From positions 1-64,000 of the forward strand of contig NZ_JASBQE010000039.1 of NCBI RefSeq assembly GCF_029960785.1: a DNA stretch of 64,000 bases, written 5' to 3'. The notes under the pieces are model-generated. The model had not been told where the DNA came from. It was given only the letters and a program-made list of their open reading frames with translations, and did no database searches. The stretch's first letter is position 1. Each line of letters begins with the position of its first letter. Positions 35,962 through 43,937 of the stretch are shown here, piece by piece. This DNA comes from Polyangium sp. 15x6 (lineage in GTDB: Bacteria; Myxococcota_A; Polyangia; Polyangiales; Polyangiaceae). A program made the position numbers and the translations under genes.

Positions 35962-36903
35962 TCAGATCTCGAGCACCTTGTAATTGGTCTTCGCCCACTT
36001 CTGGAGCTCCTTGAGCCCCTCGGGCGAGGCGAGCGCGCGCTTCATCTGGGCGCGCAGCTCGGGGCGGTTGCGCAGCATCGACTGGAGCTCGAGCATCATC
36101 AGCTTGAGGACGCGGAGGCGCTGGAGCTCGGGGATGCTGCTCGCCACGGCGTCCGGCGAGAAATGCTTCAGCGACGCGAAGGGCACCGTGCGCTCCGCGC
36201 TGACGTCAATCGGCGTGGTGATCGGCAGGGCGTACACCCGGCCCTTCGTGGTGTCCGTCTCGCCGTCTTCCTCGGCCACGGGCGTGGGCACCTTGTCCTT
36301 CGCGAGCGCGATCTGGCGATTGTGCAAGATGCCCGTCACGAGGCCGACCTTCTTGCGGGTCGACGGATCGATCGTGTCGCCGGCGACCTCGCCGGAGAAT
36401 GTGATCGTCGCGGATTCGACGGTGAGGTTGCCCGCGTCGTCGATCGCGCTCACCTCGAGCGTGCCGCCAATGACGATGCTGCCGTCGATGCGGCTCACGC
36501 CATTCTGCTCCACCGTGCTCTCGAAATGCGCCGTGCCCGAGAGCGGATACTTGCCAGGCTCCTTGCGGGCGATGGCGCCGCTCGGGACCGTGCAGACGAC
36601 CCGGTCGAGCTTCACGGTGCCGGGCAGCGTCGATCGGAGGTACGAAAGCGTTTTCGGCAAATGCCAGGTGGGCACGATCTCGTGGAGGTGATCGTCGACG
36701 GTCGTGCCGCGCTTGATGGAGCGGACGTTCCGCTCGGAGAGGGCCGGGAGCAGCCCCGCGGCGCGCTTGGAGCGGCCCTCGAACTCACCCAGGACCAGGA
36801 TCCGGTAGGGCAGCTTCTCCTGCTGCGGCGTGCCGGTAATGTTGGTCCGGTAGGTGATGGTGAGCCTGGACTTGAAAATCTGGTCCTGGATGTACTTGCT
36901 CAA
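35962..36903 (-). CDS. tssB: Type VI secretion sheath small subunit TssB (VipA) with a large insertion
   Basis: 313 residues, nearly twice the usual 165-180. The family start is clear (RLTITYRTNITG, LPYRILVLGEFEGR with the following RNVRSIKRG), and so is the end (VPFASLKHFSPDAVASSIPELQRLRVLKLMMLELQSMLRN). Between about residues 90 and 240 is an insertion of roughly 130-150 residues rich in beta strands, with GTVKLDRVVCTVPSG and SIVIGGTLEVSAIDD. In the assembled sheath this part should project outward from the TssB core. The gene begins the second half of the operon after a 184-bp gap. Confidence 0.88.
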   Translation of the reverse strand: MSKYIQDQIFKSRLTITYRTNITGTPQQEKLPYRILVLGEFEGRSKRAAGLLPALSERNVRSIKRGTTVDDHLHEIVPTWHLPKTLSYLRSTLPGTVKLDRVVCTVPSGAIARKEPGKYPLSGTAHFESTVEQNGVSRIDGSIVIGGTLEVSAIDDAGNLTVESATITFSGEVAGDTIDPSTRKKVGLVTGILHNRQIALAKDKVPTPVAEEDGETDTTKGRVYALPITTPIDVSAERTVPFASLKHFSPDAVASSIPELQRLRVLKLMMLELQSMLRNRPELRAQMKRALASPEGLKELQKWAKTNYKVLEI

Positions 36904-37087
36904 GATCGGTTCTCCTTCCCCACCACCTCGTCCAAACGAGGCAAGGCGCGCGTGTGCCAGCGATGCGCCGCTCGCCTTTGCCCCCCTCGTGCAGAAAACC
37001 CGAGGACCGAACCGTGGGGGCTCGGGGCTTTACGGTTCCAATCGCGCATAGCGTTCCACGGGCGCGCTCCCTCGGACAAATTTGCCG
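36904..37087. promoter_or_regulatory. 184-bp spacer within the T6SS locus, possible internal promoter
   Basis: This is by far the longest gap between T6SS genes (others are 4-70 bp, apart from the gene pair at the operon head), so an internal promoter or processing site for tssB onward is plausible. It contains a short stem CCCGAG (36999-37004) and CTCGGG (37021-37026). I do not find a convincing sigma-54 site: TGGCAC and TTGC occur on the minus strand but with the wrong spacing. Confidence 0.3.
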
Positions 37088-37984
37088 TCACATCGGGCGG
37101 TCGGGCGGGCGCCCCTCGAAGAGCGTGTGGATCTCGGAAGGCCGCGATTTCGCAAGCGGGTCCCAGCCGAGCTCGCCTGGCCCGCGGACGATGAGCTTGC
37201 CCGACGCCTCGTGATCGACGAGCAACACGCGCAGGTGCACGGCCGCGCCGGAAAGCGCGGGCAAGACGTGATCGAAGAGACGTGCGCGCGCCTCGCGTGT
37301 CCACGGCTCGTTCGTCCAGGTCCGCGACGCGTCCGTGACCAGAATGGCATCGATCCCGGGCACCGAGACCTCGGCCTCGCCGCCGAGCGCGGAAATGCCG
37401 AGCGTCGCCTGTCCAATCCGCGCGTCGGGCGCGGGCAAGCGACGCTCGTGTCCGGCGCGGCGCACCGAGACGTCGAGCTCGGGATAGACCTTGCGAAAGA
37501 GCCAGCCGAGCGTGATCGGCGACGAGGGGCGGGCGAGCGTGAATGCCGAGCCGCGCAGGGAACGAGGGCGCGGGACGAGGCGCTCGTTCTCCACGGGCGC
37601 GCGCGACGCGGCGTGATCGTCGAGGAGGCGATGGTCGGCGAGCCCGACGATGCCTTCGAGCGCCGGACCCGCTTGTGGATGCGCGAAGAGCTCCTGAAAA
37701 TACGAGGGCAGCGGGGTCGTGACCGCGCGCATGCCGAGGTTCAGGGTGACGGCGATATGGTCGCCGAAAAACTCGACCGCGCGCACGAGCGTGGGTTCGA
37801 GCGCGAGCGAGGGGTGACTGCGAAACCGCAAGGCGCGGTCGGGAAAACGCGCGCGGAGCAAGGCCACGAGAGCCGGGAGCTCGAAGGCGGGGGCGGCGCG
37901 CGAAATGGCCTCCTCCAGCGCGGCGCGGCCTGCGCCGGGCGGAGCGGGGGGCATTTCGGAGGACAGCGGCGCCGGCCCGTCCAT
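37088..37984 (-). CDS. tssG: Type VI secretion baseplate protein TssG
   Basis: 298 residues. TssG features include FPDRALRFRSHPSLALEP near residue 50, the LGMRAVTTPLPSYFQELF segment, LGWLFRKVYPELDVSVR, and a C-terminal LGWDPL repeat-like element. It forms the baseplate wedge core with TssF. It follows tssA by only 3 bp, so the two are probably translated together. The first 20 residues are Pro/Ala-rich and flexible. Confidence 0.85.
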   Translation of the reverse strand: MDGPAPLSSEMPPAPPGAGRAALEEAISRAAPAFELPALVALLRARFPDRALRFRSHPSLALEPTLVRAVEFFGDHIAVTLNLGMRAVTTPLPSYFQELFAHPQAGPALEGIVGLADHRLLDDHAASRAPVENERLVPRPRSLRGSAFTLARPSSPITLGWLFRKVYPELDVSVRRAGHERRLPAPDARIGQATLGISALGGEAEVSVPGIDAILVTDASRTWTNEPWTREARARLFDHVLPALSGAAVHLRVLLVDHEASGKLIVRGPGELGWDPLAKSRPSEIHTLFEGRPPDRPM

Positions 37985-37987
37985 GCG

Positions 37988-38983
37988 TCAGGTCCCGACG
38001 AACGCGTCGAGGTCGACCTGATAGAGCTGCTCCAGCGCCTGCCACGCGGCCCCCCCCTCGGCTTCCCAGTGCGGCGCGATGTCGCCGATGTGCGCCGAGA
38101 GAAGGCGGAAATGGGGCGCGAGCAAGGCGGGCAGGTACACGCGCGGATCGAATCGATCGAGGACACGGCGCACGTCCTGCGCCACGATCGCGGCCTTGCC
38201 CATATCGCCGCGGCTCACGAGGAGCTCGAACGCTTCGAGCTTGCGGATGAACTGCTCGAGCGCGGGCGAGACCTCGATCGTGCGTGCGGGCGGCGTGCTG
38301 GGATGGAGTTTTTCCGAATCGAACACAGGCTCGGGATCGGAAAGTGGTTTCTCTTCGAGCTCGTCCACGACTTGTTCCTCGATCAGCTCCAGCTCCGCGG
38401 GCGTGACCTCCGCCGGGGGCGGCGGCGGCGGCGGCGGCGGCGGCGGCACGCGCTGGAAGACGCTCTCGCTGCGTGCGCGGAGCGCGGCGAGCTCACGCAC
38501 GGATTGCGGGGACTCGATCACCGTCGTGATCGCCTTGGCGAGCGCCTCGGCCTCGGCGGCGGTCCTCGCCGGCAAATCGCGCTGGATCGTCGTGGCCCAG
38601 GTCTTCCACGTCGCGTCTCGTTTGGCTTCGTAGAAATCGATGGACGATCGAATTCCGCGAAACAAGAGCGTCCAGGCCGAATCGGCGACGCGTGTTTTGC
38701 GCTGGAACGGCCGGAGCGCGCGAAAGCCTCCTTCGAGGGCGAAACGTACTGTCGCGAGGATCTCGGGCAATGCCACCGGGCCTCGCTCGGCGAAGACCCC
38801 GAGCAGGAAGGACGCGATGAGCCGGGCGTCGGTCGCGCCGTCCTCGATCGAGAGCGAGGCACGCTCGGCGGCGGCGCGGAGCTCGCCGCCCTGGGCGAGG
38901 CGCAACGTATCGTCCACGGCCGCGGTGGTCGCATCCATTCCGGGGCCGGAGAGGGCGTGCGTGACGAGGTGCGGATCGAGCAT
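37988..38983 (-). CDS. tssA: TssA/VasJ-like type VI secretion protein
   Basis: 331 residues from ATG 38983. The N-terminal part (about 1-175) is helical. An 11-residue poly-Pro run and an acidic linker (about 180-240) follow, then a helical C-terminal domain with the VasJ-type pattern: LEQFIRKLEAFELLVSRGD, FDPRVYLPALLAPHF and the final LYQVDLDAFVG. TssA proteins recruit and guide sheath and tube polymerisation. The N-terminal ImpA motif is weak, so it belongs to a divergent TssA branch. Confidence 0.7.
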   Translation of the reverse strand: MLDPHLVTHALSGPGMDATTAAVDDTLRLAQGGELRAAAERASLSIEDGATDARLIASFLLGVFAERGPVALPEILATVRFALEGGFRALRPFQRKTRVADSAWTLLFRGIRSSIDFYEAKRDATWKTWATTIQRDLPARTAAEAEALAKAITTVIESPQSVRELAALRARSESVFQRVPPPPPPPPPPPAEVTPAELELIEEQVVDELEEKPLSDPEPVFDSEKLHPSTPPARTIEVSPALEQFIRKLEAFELLVSRGDMGKAAIVAQDVRRVLDRFDPRVYLPALLAPHFRLLSAHIGDIAPHWEAEGGAAWQALEQLYQVDLDAFVGT

Positions 38984-39023
38984 GACGAGGACCTCGGACC
39001 GGACGTATGTCGGGACAGACTCT

Positions 39024-40673
39024 TCAGGTCCCGAGCATCTGCGCCCGGAGGGCGGTCAGATCACGGAAGACGGGGCTGCCCGCCTTCCGCAGGAGGATGC
39101 CCGAGGAGTATTGCCGATGGCACCAGTCGAGGTCCAATTCCTTGCCGACGCGCCGGGGGAAGAGGGGGAAGACCTCCACGCGCTCGGGGAGGAAGTCCTC
39201 GCCGAGATCCGCGCGGATCGTGCGGGAAACGAGGGCGGAGACGTCCTTTTCGGAGACGTCGTTCGCGCCCGTGAAGACGAGCAGGAGGAAGGCCCAGCGG
39301 GCGCCCGGCTCGCCGGCCGGCACGGGCACGACGGCGGCGCCCACGACGCCGGGCAGCGTGGAGACGCGGGCCGTGACCTCGCTCGCGGGATACACGCGCG
39401 CGGCGCGGCGCGGGAGGAGGGTGGAGCCATAAAGGAACTCGGCGCCGAGGCTCGCCAGAATGAAAAACCCTTCTTTGCCGGGCAAGGGGACGAAGATCCC
39501 GGTCGCGCCCACGGCAGGTTCACCGCTGCCGCCGGAATCCAGCAGGAGGTACGGGCGACCGGGCGCGGGCAAAACGCGGGCGTTGCTGCTGCCGGGCCGG
39601 CGGGTGGAGACGAGCAGGCAGCCGCCGCTGGCCGCGTCGACGAGGACGTTGCTCACGGGAACACGCGCCAGATCGTTTCTCTTGACGAACTCGTTGTGGG
39701 CGATCCAGTCGAGCGGCTCGTCGACGCTCCGGAAGACATGGCGGAGGCGCGCGAGGCGCGCGGGTTTGCGGCGAAGGTGGGCCGCGACCGCCGGGGCCAC
39801 GCCGAGCACGGTGATCGGCGATTTTTCGAGGAGGGTCGGGTCTTCTTCGAGATCGGCCTTTCGAATGTGAACGAATGTCGCGCCCGCGAGCCAGGTCGCG
39901 AGGAGCAGGGCCGGCATGTGCTGCTGCATCGGGAAATCCGGCGCTGCGAGGGCGTCACCGGGTCCGATGCGATAAGCGAACACGGCGTCGCGCAAGGCGT
40001 CTTCGAGGGCACGCGCGGCGGGTAGATCGACGGGGACGAGCAGGGGCGCGCGCAGCGGGGAGAAGAGGCGGGCGCAGGGTTCGTCGGGCGCGTACGCATA
40101 TGGGGGCGCGCGCAGGGCCGGGCCATTCTCGACGAGGGGCAACGCGAGCGCGGCGAAATCGCCGAGCGGCGGAGGGTCTTCGGGATCGAAGACGACGTGC
40201 GCGGGTCCGAGCGCTTCGAGGCGCGCGGCGAGCGCGTGGGCGCCCGCGGGTTCGAGGATGGAGACGCAAAGGCCGAGGCGCAGGGCCGCGGCGAGGGCCA
40301 CGACGAACGCGGGTCCGAGGGGAAGGACGAGGGCGATCGGCGCGCCGGCCTTGGCGCCGCGCTTTGCCCAGGCGGCCGCGCACGCGGAGGCGCGCGCGTC
40401 GAGCGCGGAGAACGAGAGCGAGCGCGCCGTGAAACGTTCATACCAGACAAACGCCGGCCGGCCCGCGGCGACGTGGCGCAGGACGGCGTCGTGATAGAGA
40501 TCCTGCGGCTTTCCCGGCCGGCTCCGGAGCGGCGAGCCTATTTCGCGAGCGAACTCGAAGAGGGCGGACCAGAAGGAATCCGGGGTCTCGCAGCTCTCGG
40601 CGAGCCAGCCGATCGAGGGGACTTCGTCCTCGCGGGAGAGGTCGAGGCTCTGGACGAGGGCGGGGATCTCCAT
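39024..40673 (-). CDS. ANL-fold (acyl-CoA synthetase-like) protein lacking the AMP-binding P-loop
   Basis: 549 residues using ATG 40673 (another start lies 14 codons upstream). The overall course is that of an AMP-binding adenylating enzyme: an N-terminal WYERFTARSLSFSALD segment, LVLPLGPAFVVALAAALRLG, and a small C-terminal domain with FPRRVGKELDLDWC that matches the A10 motif with its catalytic Lys. But the place where TSGTTGxPKG should be reads FSPLRAPLLVPV, and the TGD-type motif is also altered. It is probably not an active ligase, or binds a nucleotide or acyl group without catalysis. It is encoded between tssA (40 bp away) and the operon-head lipoprotein, so it likely serves the T6SS. 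Confidence 0.65.
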   Translation of the reverse strand: MEIPALVQSLDLSREDEVPSIGWLAESCETPDSFWSALFEFAREIGSPLRSRPGKPQDLYHDAVLRHVAAGRPAFVWYERFTARSLSFSALDARASACAAAWAKRGAKAGAPIALVLPLGPAFVVALAAALRLGLCVSILEPAGAHALAARLEALGPAHVVFDPEDPPPLGDFAALALPLVENGPALRAPPYAYAPDEPCARLFSPLRAPLLVPVDLPAARALEDALRDAVFAYRIGPGDALAAPDFPMQQHMPALLLATWLAGATFVHIRKADLEEDPTLLEKSPITVLGVAPAVAAHLRRKPARLARLRHVFRSVDEPLDWIAHNEFVKRNDLARVPVSNVLVDAASGGCLLVSTRRPGSSNARVLPAPGRPYLLLDSGGSGEPAVGATGIFVPLPGKEGFFILASLGAEFLYGSTLLPRRAARVYPASEVTARVSTLPGVVGAAVVPVPAGEPGARWAFLLLVFTGANDVSEKDVSALVSRTIRADLGEDFLPERVEVFPLFPRRVGKELDLDWCHRQYSSGILLRKAGSPVFRDLTALRAQMLGT

Positions 40674-40754
40674 GAGGCGCCCGGGCAGACGAGCAGGGCG
40701 CACGCGGCGGCGCAAGTTTTCTGCGAAGCTCGGGCGCCGCGGCGGCGCGCTCGC

Positions 40755-41879
40755 TCAATTGCAGGTGGCCCCGTCCTCGAAGCACTTCTGGAAGTTGCAG
40801 CGGCATACCACGCTCCGACCGCCCGGCAGGTCCGTGGTCCAGCCATCCTTGGAGCAATCGGAGAACGAGCACCGCGTGCGGGCCGTTTCACCGCCGGGCA
40901 GATCCGTTTCCCAGCCGTTCTTCACGCAATCGGAGAACGAGCATCGCGTCCGCGCCGTCGTGCCATCCGGAAAGCTCGTCTCCCAGCCGTTCTTCACGCA
41001 ATTGGAGAACGAGCACCGCGTCCGCGCCGTCGTGCCATCGGGGTAGCGGGCCTCCCAGCCGTCTTTCATGCAGTCGCCGAAGGAGCAACGCACGTCGATG
41101 TCGCCCTCGGGCGTCGAGGTCGTCCAGCCGTCCTTCAGGCAATTGCTGAATTTGCATCGGCCCGCGGCGAACTCCGCGGCGGCCACGTAACGGGTCGTCT
41201 TCGCTTGCGCTTTTCGTTCGGCTTCCTCTGCCGCGGCCTCGGCGGCGACACGCTCGGCTTCGATCTTGCGGAGCTGGGCGACGTCACTCGCCGCGCTCGC
41301 CCATTTCAATTTCTTCGGGTCGTCGTGGGCCCAGGAGAGGCACGCGCCGGTGAACGAAGGGACATCGGCCGCGGGGACCTTGGGCCTGACGCGATGGCAG
41401 GCCCGGAGAACGATGGCGTTGGCATCGGCGTGCGGCGCGACTTCGGTGAGCAGGTCGAACGATTCGAGTGAAGGGGCTTTCTCGATCGCCTTTTCGAGAT
41501 ACCCGGCGGCCTCGAGCTCCAGCTTGGCCACCTCTATTTCGCCGTTCCTCGCAGCCTTCGTGCGCCTCAGTTCGATCACGTGCTCGGCGAAGGACCTGGC
41601 GTCGTCGACCAGGTCTTTGCCCTCCGTGATCTTCGAGCGCAGCGACGCGAGCTCGACCTGGATCTCCTCCACGCGCGTGGCCTCCGCGTCCTCTTTCTTT
41701 TCGACCTCCGCGACCCGCGCGGCGGTGCGATTCTCCGGGGGGACCTCGACTGGCTCGGACTCTCCGAAGCCACTCGTCTGTGCTTGCGTCTGCACTTGCA
41801 GCGGGATGAACGAGCACCCCATGCCGAGGACGACGGGCAGCCCGAGGACGAGGGTCCAAGCCTTGGACATGCGCGACAT
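40755..41879 (-). CDS. Lipoprotein with six Cys-pair repeats at the head of the T6SS operon
   Basis: 374 residues using ATG 41879 (ATG 41870 is also possible). A lipobox LGMGC gives a lipidated Cys at about 22. Residues 55-115 and 195-235 are long charged helices, likely coiled coil. The C-terminal 140 residues are six repeats of about 24 residues, CSFSDCVKNGWETDLPGG and variants, each with CxxxxC, a conserved Gly-Trp and a final TRC; the last ends in CFEDGATCN. The repeats look like small disulphide-linked hairpins. It is the first gene of the minus-strand T6SS run and may be the outer-membrane or periplasmic accessory of the apparatus. Confidence 0.7.
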   Translation of the reverse strand: MSRMSKAWTLVLGLPVVLGMGCSFIPLQVQTQAQTSGFGESEPVEVPPENRTAARVAEVEKKEDAEATRVEEIQVELASLRSKITEGKDLVDDARSFAEHVIELRRTKAARNGEIEVAKLELEAAGYLEKAIEKAPSLESFDLLTEVAPHADANAIVLRACHRVRPKVPAADVPSFTGACLSWAHDDPKKLKWASAASDVAQLRKIEAERVAAEAAAEEAERKAQAKTTRYVAAAEFAAGRCKFSNCLKDGWTTSTPEGDIDVRCSFGDCMKDGWEARYPDGTTARTRCSFSNCVKNGWETSFPDGTTARTRCSFSDCVKNGWETDLPGGETARTRCSFSDCSKDGWTTDLPGGRSVVCRCNFQKCFEDGATCN

Positions 41880-42013
41880 ATCGCGTCGATCGTACGCGGA
41901 TCCGCGGTGATGCACAACCACGCGTGGTGAGCTGTCGCCAGCTACTTGGCCCTGCCCTCGCGACGCCTGGTACCCTCGTCCCGCCGGAGGAGGAAACTCG
42001 CCCGGAAGGCCCG
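41880..42013. promoter_or_regulatory. Divergent promoter region between the T6SS operon and the effector operon
   Basis: These 134 bp separate the minus-strand T6SS operon head from the plus-strand operon at 42014 and must hold both promoters or lie within a longer transcript. GATCGTACGCGGATCCGCGG and a CCACGCGTGG palindrome at about 41918-41927 are visible. I cannot name a regulator or a sigma-factor consensus. Confidence 0.35.
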
Positions 42014-42412
42014 ATGCTGGTCACCATTCGTATTCGAACCACGCGCGACGAGGGACGGACCGCGCTCTGCGAGCTCACGCTGGACCGCCGGCAGAGCTTT
42101 TCGGCGCTCGCCGAATCCCTCTTCACGCAATGGGAGATCGAGACCGCCGGGCCACGGCTCGACCCTGAAGATCGCGCGGGCCTTTTGCGCAAGCTCGAGA
42201 GCTGGCTCGTCACGCATCGGCACGACCTGCGCTTCGGGCAGGCGCCGATTTTCGAGTACACGTGCCTGCGCCCGCCCCCACCCCCGAAGCGGCCACGCCC
42301 CCTGCCCCGCCCCGCCGAGGCGCCTCCTTCCCCGCCTGTGGACGACAGCGGCGAGGACGGAGCCTTGAAGCGCATCGAGGCCCAGATCGATTGGCAAGGG
42401 GGTTCGCCGTGA
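42014..42412 (+). CDS. Small protein of unknown function, first gene of the effector operon
   Basis: 132 residues from ATG 42014 with GGAAGG upstream; an in-frame GTG at 41924 would add 30 unlikely residues. Residues 1-85 look like a compact alpha/beta domain (MLVTIRIRTTRDEG, LCELTLDRRQSF, then a helix with LLRKLESWLVTH). Residues 88-120 are Pro-rich, and the end is a short helix. The family is not recognised. Its stop overlaps the next start in a GTGA, indicating translational coupling. Confidence 0.7.
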   Translation: MLVTIRIRTTRDEGRTALCELTLDRRQSFSALAESLFTQWEIETAGPRLDPEDRAGLLRKLESWLVTHRHDLRFGQAPIFEYTCLRPPPPPKRPRPLPRPAEAPPSPPVDDSGEDGALKRIEAQIDWQGGSP

Positions 42413-43350
42413 GCGGGGTGAAATCGCTGCGCATTCGGCCGAGCAAGAGGGACGAGGTGGCTTTGCGGCGGGCCGCGGCCGAGCGCGCGAAACAGGCTCG
42501 CGAGGAGGCCGCGAAGGTGGAGGGCGCGAAGAATTCGCCGCCGGTCCATTTGCCAAGGACGGCTCCCGTGGAGGCATGCCTCCGGCGCGTCGAGCGGTCG
42601 GTCGGGCTATTGTCGGCATGCGTGGCGCTCGGCATCGTGCTCGATCGCGCGGCGGAGCAGGCCCGCGTCGAGCTCGTCGAATTCACGCGTCAGCCGGACG
42701 CGGCGCGGATCGGGGCGGTGGATGCGCTCATCACGCGGATCTCGCCGCGCACGCTGGAAGAAGCCATTGCAGCCCGGCAGGAGGCGCTCACGCGCGCGCT
42801 CGCCGTGCTGGAAGCGCCCGCGTGGCAGCAGCAGCTCGAAGCTTTTCGCCCCGGGCTCGCGGCCGACCTCCGAGGTTTGGCGGGACGAAGGGCCCAAGAG
42901 GGCCTTTCGAATGTCGCGAGCCTGCTCGACGAGCTCGACGCGCTCCTCTCGGCGCGGGCACGGGCGCGGGTCGTATCGCTCTGCGAGGGCGGCGTCGCTG
43001 CGGGGCTCCGGGCCTCGGAGGTCCGATTCGAGGCGCGCGAAGGCGCGTTCGTCGCCGAGCTCTCCGACGATCATGGCGTCTTCGCGCGGATTGCAGAGCA
43101 CCTCGTGTCGTGGGCCGTGCTCCCGGAGATCGACACGATCGAAATGCGCGGTCCCGCGGAGTGGGACGGGCCCGCGTGCGTGCATGGAGGGTATGCGGAC
43201 GTGCTCGCCGCGCTGCGGGCGCAGGGCGTCGAGGCCGAGCTTTACGGCGAGGACGGGCGCGCGTTGTGGCCCGCGGGGGGCGACGGCGCGGGCGGCGCGG
43301 TGGTTGTCCTGCAAAACGTGGCGGCGACGGGGAGGCAGGGTTCGTCGTGA
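42409..43350 (+). CDS. Coiled-coil protein of unknown function
   Basis: 313 residues from GTG 42409 (GTGA overlap with the previous stop). The N-terminal 60 residues are Lys/Arg/Ala-rich helix. Residues 65-215 are a long helical part with heptad-like Leu/Ala spacing (RVERSVGLLSACVALGIVLD). The last 90 residues appear alpha/beta (EVRFEAREGAFVAEL, WAVLPEIDTIEMRGP). There is no membrane segment or catalytic motif that I can name. It is likely a scaffold or substrate-binding subunit of the module formed with the radical-SAM and GTPase proteins that follow it. Confidence 0.7.
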   Translation: MSGVKSLRIRPSKRDEVALRRAAAERAKQAREEAAKVEGAKNSPPVHLPRTAPVEACLRRVERSVGLLSACVALGIVLDRAAEQARVELVEFTRQPDAARIGAVDALITRISPRTLEEAIAARQEALTRALAVLEAPAWQQQLEAFRPGLAADLRGLAGRRAQEGLSNVASLLDELDALLSARARARVVSLCEGGVAAGLRASEVRFEAREGAFVAELSDDHGVFARIAEHLVSWAVLPEIDTIEMRGPAEWDGPACVHGGYADVLAALRAQGVEAELYGEDGRALWPAGGDGAGGAVVVLQNVAATGRQGSS

Positions 43351-43937
43351 CGGACCTCCTGCTCAACCTCGCGGACGCCGTCGCGCCGTCGCGCGCGAAC
43401 GGGCCCGGCGCGCGCGCGGTCCTCTGGGCGCAGGGCTGCTCGCTCCGGTGCCGGGGTTGTCACAACCCGCAAACGTGGGCCACGGCGCCGCGGCGCGTTT
43501 GCACGGTGGATGCAGCCGTGTCCTGGGTGCGCTCGTTTCGAGGCTTGCGCGGGGTGACGTTGAGCGGCGGTGAGCCGTTCGAGCAAGCGCTCGGCTTCGC
43601 AGCGCTCTGCCGCGCGCTTCGAGCCGAGGGCGCGGACGTCGTGGCATTCTCGGGTTTTACCCGGGACGAGATCGAAGAAGGCGTGCGGCCTCACGCCCAG
43701 GCGCTGCTCGCCGAGGTCGATCTGCTGATCGATGGCCGATACGAGGCCGATCTCGCGGCACGGCTGCCCTTGCGGGGCTCGTCGAACCAGCGCTTGCATT
43801 TCCTGACGAGCCGGATTCGACCCGAGGAAATCGAACGTTTGCCGGCGGTGGAGTGGATCGGCAAAGGCGAGGGCGCGCGTGTGACGGGGTTTGCCCTCCG
43901 CGCCCTCCGTCCACGAACCGCCGAGGGGCGCGCATGA
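43347..43937 (+). CDS. Radical-SAM activase-like protein (NrdG/PflA type)
   Basis: 196 residues from GTG 43347 in a GTGA overlap. The 4Fe-4S motif is CSLRCRGCHNP (C31, C35, C38; CxxxCxxC), followed by TLSGGEPFEQ (GGEP at 74-77) for SAM methionine binding. The half-size core and HNPQTW sequence match glycyl-radical activating enzymes and related 4Fe-4S single-cluster proteins. No glycyl-radical enzyme gene is nearby, so the substrate may be an operon product. The C-terminal 30 residues after RLHFLTSRI are basic. Its stop overlaps the next start (ATGA at 43934). Confidence 0.85.
   Translation: MTDLLLNLADAVAPSRANGPGARAVLWAQGCSLRCRGCHNPQTWATAPRRVCTVDAAVSWVRSFRGLRGVTLSGGEPFEQALGFAALCRALRAEGADVVAFSGFTRDEIEEGVRPHAQALLAEVDLLIDGRYEADLAARLPLRGSSNQRLHFLTSRIRPEEIERLPAVEWIGKGEGARVTGFALRALRPRTAEGRA

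Noticed and set aside
36904-37087. Sigma-54 promoter upstream of tssB
   Set aside because: TGGCAC and TTGC elements are present on the minus strand but separated by nine rather than five bases.
34285-39274. Long plus-strand open frames opposite tssC, tssB, tssG and tssA
   Set aside because: Same reason: no domain signal and low-complexity basic composition.
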